DNA of 64,000 nucleotides from positions 3,538,501 to 3,602,500 of the forward strand of contig OX485808.1 of assembly GCA_950295325.1 (NCBI GenBank), in the 5' to 3' direction. Of the stretch, positions 58,801 to 64,000 are shown piece after piece. Source of the stretch: Polytrichum commune (Eukaryota > Streptophyta > Polytrichopsida > Polytrichales > Polytrichaceae). Position 1 is the stretch's first letter. Every line of letters begins with the position of its first letter. The notes beneath the pieces were generated by a model. That model saw only the letters and a list, made by a program, of their open reading frames with translations. It was not told where the DNA came from and did no database searches. The position numbers were made by a program, and so were the translations under genes.

Positions 58801-61800
58801 ATGGGCTCGGCCTACCGGCCTCGCCACAAAATAGAGCTAATATATATACACCACCACACCTTTAACCCCATCATTAATACAATTACAAAGCCTATACACC
58901 CACATACTAAACCCATACACTACCATCCCAAAAATGCACACAAAACAATACCCGCCCTACCTAATCTATTCACCACTAGTAATTATACAATAATAAAGTA
59001 TTATAAAATGTTCAAGAGAAACCCAAAAATAAAACATTATCTCGGATATTACTTCATTAATAAATTAGCCCTACTACAATGTGGAGATATCGAATCCAAC
59101 CCGGGCCCAATGCCAAATATAATACACGCACACCCAACAACACACAAAAGAGCAGCCAATACCTATTTTATCCCTAATACAATAAAACTCCATCCAGAAT
59201 ACCAACACCTTGCAAACAGTTTTTCCCCTATATTAAAACAAGACCATCCCTTGCACCAACAATCAATCTTGGCATTTCCTCACTTACACCAATACATACA
59301 AACGAAAAACCACCCTCCACCTCCCCATATGGTATACGCCATCATTGTAACCATTAACCCCTCAATAAACACATGCAATAATATACTAGCCCAACCTAAC
59401 GCCTATCACTTTAACATAGAATGGACCAATACACTAATTACCAAGTTGGCTCACCTTACCAACCCTCCTGAAAGGCATATCCTCACGATACATCCATACA
59501 CTAAGTTTATTGAAACCCACCAAGACATAATAAACCCTCCAAACTCAATACATAAAGACCTATACACTTTCATCCATAAACAAGGAACACCCCCAAGTCT
59601 AATTGAAATCCAAAACGAATTCCCATTTTTACCAAATAAATTAATAACTGAAACACTTAGATGCTTTGAACCAATAAATGAATATGCCCACCCACCCCCA
59701 CTCCTAAATATACCTACCCAAACACCTAGAGCAAACAACAACACCAACAACGAAACAAACATGATAACTTGGAATGCTTCATCACTTAATACAACCTTAC
59801 CCAACTTACAAAGCCTCATCACCTACACTCAAATAAATACAGCAATTATCACTATCCAAGAGACCAAGCTCACTGCGACAAAATCCACGAAATACATTCA
59901 GAACTTATTCCCACAATATAAACTCATTTTTAACAACACACACGCATTCACGAGATGTATCCATCAACGAATGCCCTATACACCCGGCAGGGGAGGATTG
60001 CTCACACTTATACACAATAAATATGCGTTCCCCGGTAATATCACCAAAATCCCGACTCCAATAAATATTTCACTATACCTCCAAATTATACGAATAAATA
60101 ACCAACCATTACAACCATGGCTAATCATTCATATATATATGCCCACACACGTAGAAGACATTCGACTCATCCCCACCATAGAAGCCACAATTACCAACCA
60201 AATCACCGCACACCCAAATCACAAAAACATCATGTGTGGAGATTTTAACCGAGATATCGCACTTATAGGCAGACAAAATGACAACCTCTACACACCACCA
60301 CAAGAAGAAGACATACAATGGAGGACCTTTACTACATCCCTGAATTAGAATATATCCCAACAGATTCCACATTCTCAAGACAAGGTGGTAATAACTTTAC
60401 ATCAACTAGCTTGATTGATGGTTTCTATATCAACTCGTCAAATAATAGTAAATACACCTCTACAACAAACACCCATATAAACCTCAACTCAGACCACTAT
60501 CCAATAACACTACATATACCACACAACACACTACTAGCAAGACCCATACTCTCCAACAACATTACACAATCCAGGATTTAAAACCCAATACCGCCCGAAA
60601 ACCTCGAAAAATTTAACATAATTTTTTTTGAAGAAAACACCATACAAATTAATGTTTTAACCACTCTCCTTGAACACCACGACCATCTCACAAATAATCA
60701 ATGGAAAAATGCATGTGACTCACTCGACATCATAATACAAAAAATTTCACTAACTACAGAAGAAACATGCAGTGCAGCCCCATCACCACACCTTACAAAC
60801 CGTGCAGCCCAACAAGGCGGCTTCTTGCCACGCAAACTAGCTAAATCATGGAAAAAACACCTAGCCACATATCACTTAATCATGAAAACTATATACATTA
60901 CCAAAAACAACCCGAACTGGCAAACACACCCAATAATAAATGAAATACACAACCACCAACATGCTCACATCCCTAACCCACCCACAACAAACACATCACC
61001 AAACGAATGGATAGAAGAAATAGCAACCATTGCAAAAACCGCCAAGAAACAAGCTAGAGATATCACTACAAAATACACTAAAGAATGCATATTAAAGGCA
61101 ATATCAAAATACAGACAACTTTATGAAAAAAATCCAAAAAATGTAAACATGAAAGTCTTCAGAAACTCCGAAACTTCACCCCTAGACTCTATCATTGACA
61201 GACAAAACAACATTTTAACTAGTCCCGAAGATATTGCCAAAGAAATATATATACAACAATCTATTAGCAACCGCCCCACAGTTCTCACTTGTGAACACCA
61301 AACAATACACCCCCAACATTGCACGTGTAACGTACGACAATACCCATAGCATGACCTCGACGGCTTCACCATAGACCGGCGCGGAGAACCCCAAATTCCA
61401 CTATATACATATTTTGACACAGAAACATATGACCTTTGCCTCAAAAACCTAGGTAATAACAAAGCCCCTGGTCCAGACAAAATTCCCAATTCAATCATCA
61501 AAAATATGCCACCACGTTTCCACAAACTTTTGTTTCTATTCTTCAAATACTGTTATAAACAACAACAAATCCCTACATCATGAAAAACTAGCCTCACAGT
61601 TTTAGTTTATAAGAAAGGTAACCCATCACAACTTACAAACCATAGACCTATTGCTCTAGCAAATACCATATATAAATTTTATACAAGCACTCTGACATCT
61701 ATCATTTCGACCTATGGAGAAACTCATCAAATACTACATGATAGCCAAGAAGGATTCAGAGCTGAAAGAAGTACATCTAGACAACTTCAAGTATTTATTG

Positions 61801-63998
61801 CTGCATTAGAAGACGCAAGATTCACAAACCAGGACATATACATTTTATACATAGACTTCAAGAATGCATTTGGCTCCATTGACCACGCTAGACTCCTAGC
61901 CATAATGAAGGATCTCGGATACCCAAACGACGCTGTAAACCTAGTCGGAAATATATATTCTCAATCCACTACTACATTCATTGGAGAACACTTTGGTAAA
62001 ACACAACCTATCCCCATTCAAAGATGAACAATACAAGGAAATACCCTAAGCCCATACCTATTCATCATATTCTTAGAACCCCTCCTTAGATGGTTACAAC
62101 AAGGGAATAATGGATACACATTTGGTACATCCAAAGTAAAAATCTCCTCAGCAGCATACGCCGATGACTTAGCAGCAATTGCCAACAAACTAAAATCACT
62201 ACAAATACAAATTAACAAGCTCGACAAATTTTGTAAATGGGCGGGCATGGATTTGGGAATTCCTAAATGCGCGATTACTGGATGCCCAAACAAATCCAAA
62301 ACGAGCCCCCTAGCATTCAAAAGTCAAATCCAAGCTACCAATATAAACTACAGAAACGAACCTATACCAGTCCTAAGTCAAAATGAACCATACACATACC
62401 TGGGAATAAGCCTCGCCCCTTCACTAAAATGGAAAACGCAAATACACAATACCACCACCAAAGTTATAAAACAATGTAAAGACCTAGCAGCTTGTCCAGC
62501 TACTATGAAACAAAAAATTAATATGGCAGACACAGTTATACGTGCTGGAATCGCATACAGCTTCTACGCTGTATCATACTCTCTTCCCGCCATAAAAAAA
62601 CTTGACAAAAATATCATAGCCCTACACAAAACAATATGTGGATTACCAAAATGCACATCAAACATCACTACACAACTCCCTCATGACTTATTCGGAATAG
62701 AAGCCTTCTCACTCAAAAACGCCTATTTACGATGCATAGAAGAGCAACTACAACATGCCCTTAATGACACCGGAAGACTTGGAAAAATTTACAATGGACT
62801 ACTACAATTTATACTTGCAACATTTGGTGGCGCCAAAGAAATACCTCGTATCAAATATCACCACTGTGTCCGGTCACCTATAACTAGAACACTATTTTTA
62901 CTGAAGAAAGAAGCCGGAATCCACCTTAAAAGTACAATGGACAACTTCATATTTAACACCTCCCCTCTTGAAAACGTCTGGATGAAAGAAGCGCAAAACA
63001 TGCATGGCCTAAATCATATAACCTCGCTAAAATTACTACAAAAATTACTACTGCACAATATAATTGAACTAAGGCAAATCACCTTACCCAATGGCCTTAA
63101 TATGATGAGCCCAGATGATTTTAAAAACTATTATTCCAACCCTACAAAACTAACCAAAAGTGCACTAAACATTGCCCAACAATTATTTTGTCACCCCTCA
63201 TGCCCCCCACAATGTCAACAACCATGCCCGCACCATTATCCCCCAAGAACCTTAAAAGACAACTACATTATAATAAACCACAACATCCTCCCCAGACAAC
63301 CCGATCCTCCCATCCACCCCCCAAATCCACCGCACCCACACCACCCATCTCCACCAAGAGAAGTTCTTAAATACCCCACACAATTCCCTATCCACACAAT
63401 CCTTGACCACAAAAAACGTCAATACATTAACTCCAATGGAATAACAAAAAATGACACATCATACCTATGCCAATGGATAATAAGAAATAATAACATCTAT
63501 AACAAATGGCGAACCCAAAGATATTTATTCCTTTGGTATGACGCTAACACTTGTACACATAATACCAGCCTACTTACTCAATACTACACCAAGAGACAAC
63601 ACAAATACTTCTCAAACTTAATAAACGCCCATTTTGCCACAGAACAACAACGTGATACGAGATATGTCACCCCCGCAATAACTATCCCACTGGCACATAT
63701 TTCTATCAATGAATGCAACCCCGAAAGTGATATAGAAACCACCATCAATACTATCCAAACTCACTTTGATGTTGCCCACATATACGAAGATAATGGAAGG
63801 CACCTCACCACTATCTCCAAAACTAGACTACATTGGCTTTGGCAACAATACCAACTCGCAAAAAACACCCCACATGGACTAGAACCACCCACACAATCAT
63901 TTGAAACCGAAATGGTATGGTTATACCAAAGATACAAATACCGTATTCCTAAAAATGACCCTCTAAAACTAGTCCAATACACAATACCAACCCCAATA
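58801..63998 (+). pseudogene. LINE polyprotein: 2A, APE endonuclease, reverse transcriptase, long C-terminal region
   Basis: The frame is open from 58360 (a GTG). ATG codons in frame are at 58801 and 59008. The endonuclease has WNASSLNTT (about 59771), IQETKL (about 59854), CGDFNRD (about 60235) and NSDHYPI (about 60488). A single-base loss near 60345 moves the frame. Stops then fall at 60579 (TAA), 61347 (TAG), 61581 (TGA) and 62025 (TGA). RT blocks: NKAPGPDKIPNSI (about 61460), NHRPIALANTIYK, YIDFKNAF (Asp at 61854), QGNTLSPYLF, and YADD at 62157-62168, then YLGISL. After the RT the frame is open to 63998 with Cys/Pro-rich stretches (63190-63350) and no domain I know. These enzymes nick target DNA and copy the element RNA into it. 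The mixed stop types argue for decay, not an altered code. Confidence 0.85.
59008..59109 (+). other. 2A ribosome-skipping peptide with short hydrophobic leader
   Basis: From the ATG at 59008 the frame reads a basic start (MFKRNPKIKHY), a hydrophobic stretch (FINKLALLQC), then GDIESNPGP at 59083-59109. This fits the 2A consensus D-x-E-x-N-P-G-P completely. 2A causes the ribosome to skip the Gly-Pro bond, releasing the upstream peptide and continuing translation. If translation starts at 59008 the released piece is 33 residues, resembling the N-terminal 2A leaders of some animal non-LTR elements. If it starts at 58801 it would be about 102 residues. A Met directly follows the final Pro. Confidence 0.85.
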
Positions 63999-64000
63999 CT

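Larger units (their letters stand above)
58390..64000 (+). mobile_element. Non-LTR retrotransposon (LINE) of a 2A-bearing family, 3' end outside window
   Basis: The sense strand is A/C-rich and poor in G and T for over 5.6 kb, starting near 58.4 kb. Order: a Lys/Asn/Thr-rich open region, a 2A motif, a spacer, an APE-type endonuclease, reverse transcriptase and a long C-terminal region still open at the window edge. One frameshift and four in-frame stops mark it as a recently inactivated copy. It is not the L1 lineage common in plants, because there is no zf-RVT block after the RT. I could not assign the clade. Related fragments lie at 9.6-16.3 kb (-) and 35.9-37.4 kb (+). Confidence 0.9.

Noticed and set aside
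61347-62027. Reassigned stop codons in the LINE
   Set aside because: TAA, TAG and TGA all occur, together with a frameshift. Nearby host genes use the standard code. Decay explains this better.

Overview
The window looks like nuclear DNA of a land plant, probably a non-seed plant such as a bryophyte. This is an inference from the genes and repeats. The genes have spliceosomal introns with GT-AG borders. They include a plant-type polyphenol oxidase with an N-terminal signal peptide, and a plant monoacylglycerol-lipase-like hydrolase with a membrane anchor. They sit in AT-rich DNA crowded with eukaryotic transposons of several classes. There is no operon structure and no CRISPR array, and I recognised no rRNA or tRNA gene.

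Layout. 1-534 is the right part of a non-autonomous PIF/Harbinger element. 0.5-9.6 kb is repeat-rich with no gene. 9.6-16.3 kb is a decayed LINE on the minus strand, interrupted by an L1-type LINE fragment. 19.3-24.0 kb is the six-exon hydrolase gene (+). 24.7-37.4 kb is a transposon patchwork: a 2,990-bp PIF/Harbinger element nested in an older repeat, a family of elements bounded by long poly-G and poly-C runs, and a third LINE fragment. 38-44 kb is mostly intergenic, ending in a degenerate tandem-repeat promoter region. 44.3-48.8 kb is the three-exon polyphenol oxidase gene (+). 49.6-53.4 kb is an unidentified multi-exon gene (-) with a minisatellite of about 152 bp in an intron. 54-57.7 kb holds decayed Harbinger and Tigger/pogo transposases. 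58.4 kb to the window end is a fairly young LINE, cut by the window edge.

The most interesting object is that last LINE. Its long open frame carries a textbook 2A ribosome-skipping motif (GDIESNPGP) upstream of an APE-type endonuclease and a reverse transcriptase. An older copy at 9.6-16.3 kb keeps an eroded version of the 2A at the matching place, and a third copy at 35.9-37.4 kb keeps endonuclease pieces. I know 2A peptides from animal and trypanosome non-LTR elements. I do not know of one described in a land plant, so this is the best candidate for an undescribed system here. Second is the poly-G/poly-C-bounded element family. One member interrupts the reading frame of the third LINE copy, so its borders and target duplication can be read directly.

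The two well-supported genes are complete and have intact catalytic residues. Nothing suggests that they act in one pathway. Both have picked up copies of the same short dispersed repeat in their introns. Boundaries of decayed repeats are approximate, because they were set by eye from internal comparisons.
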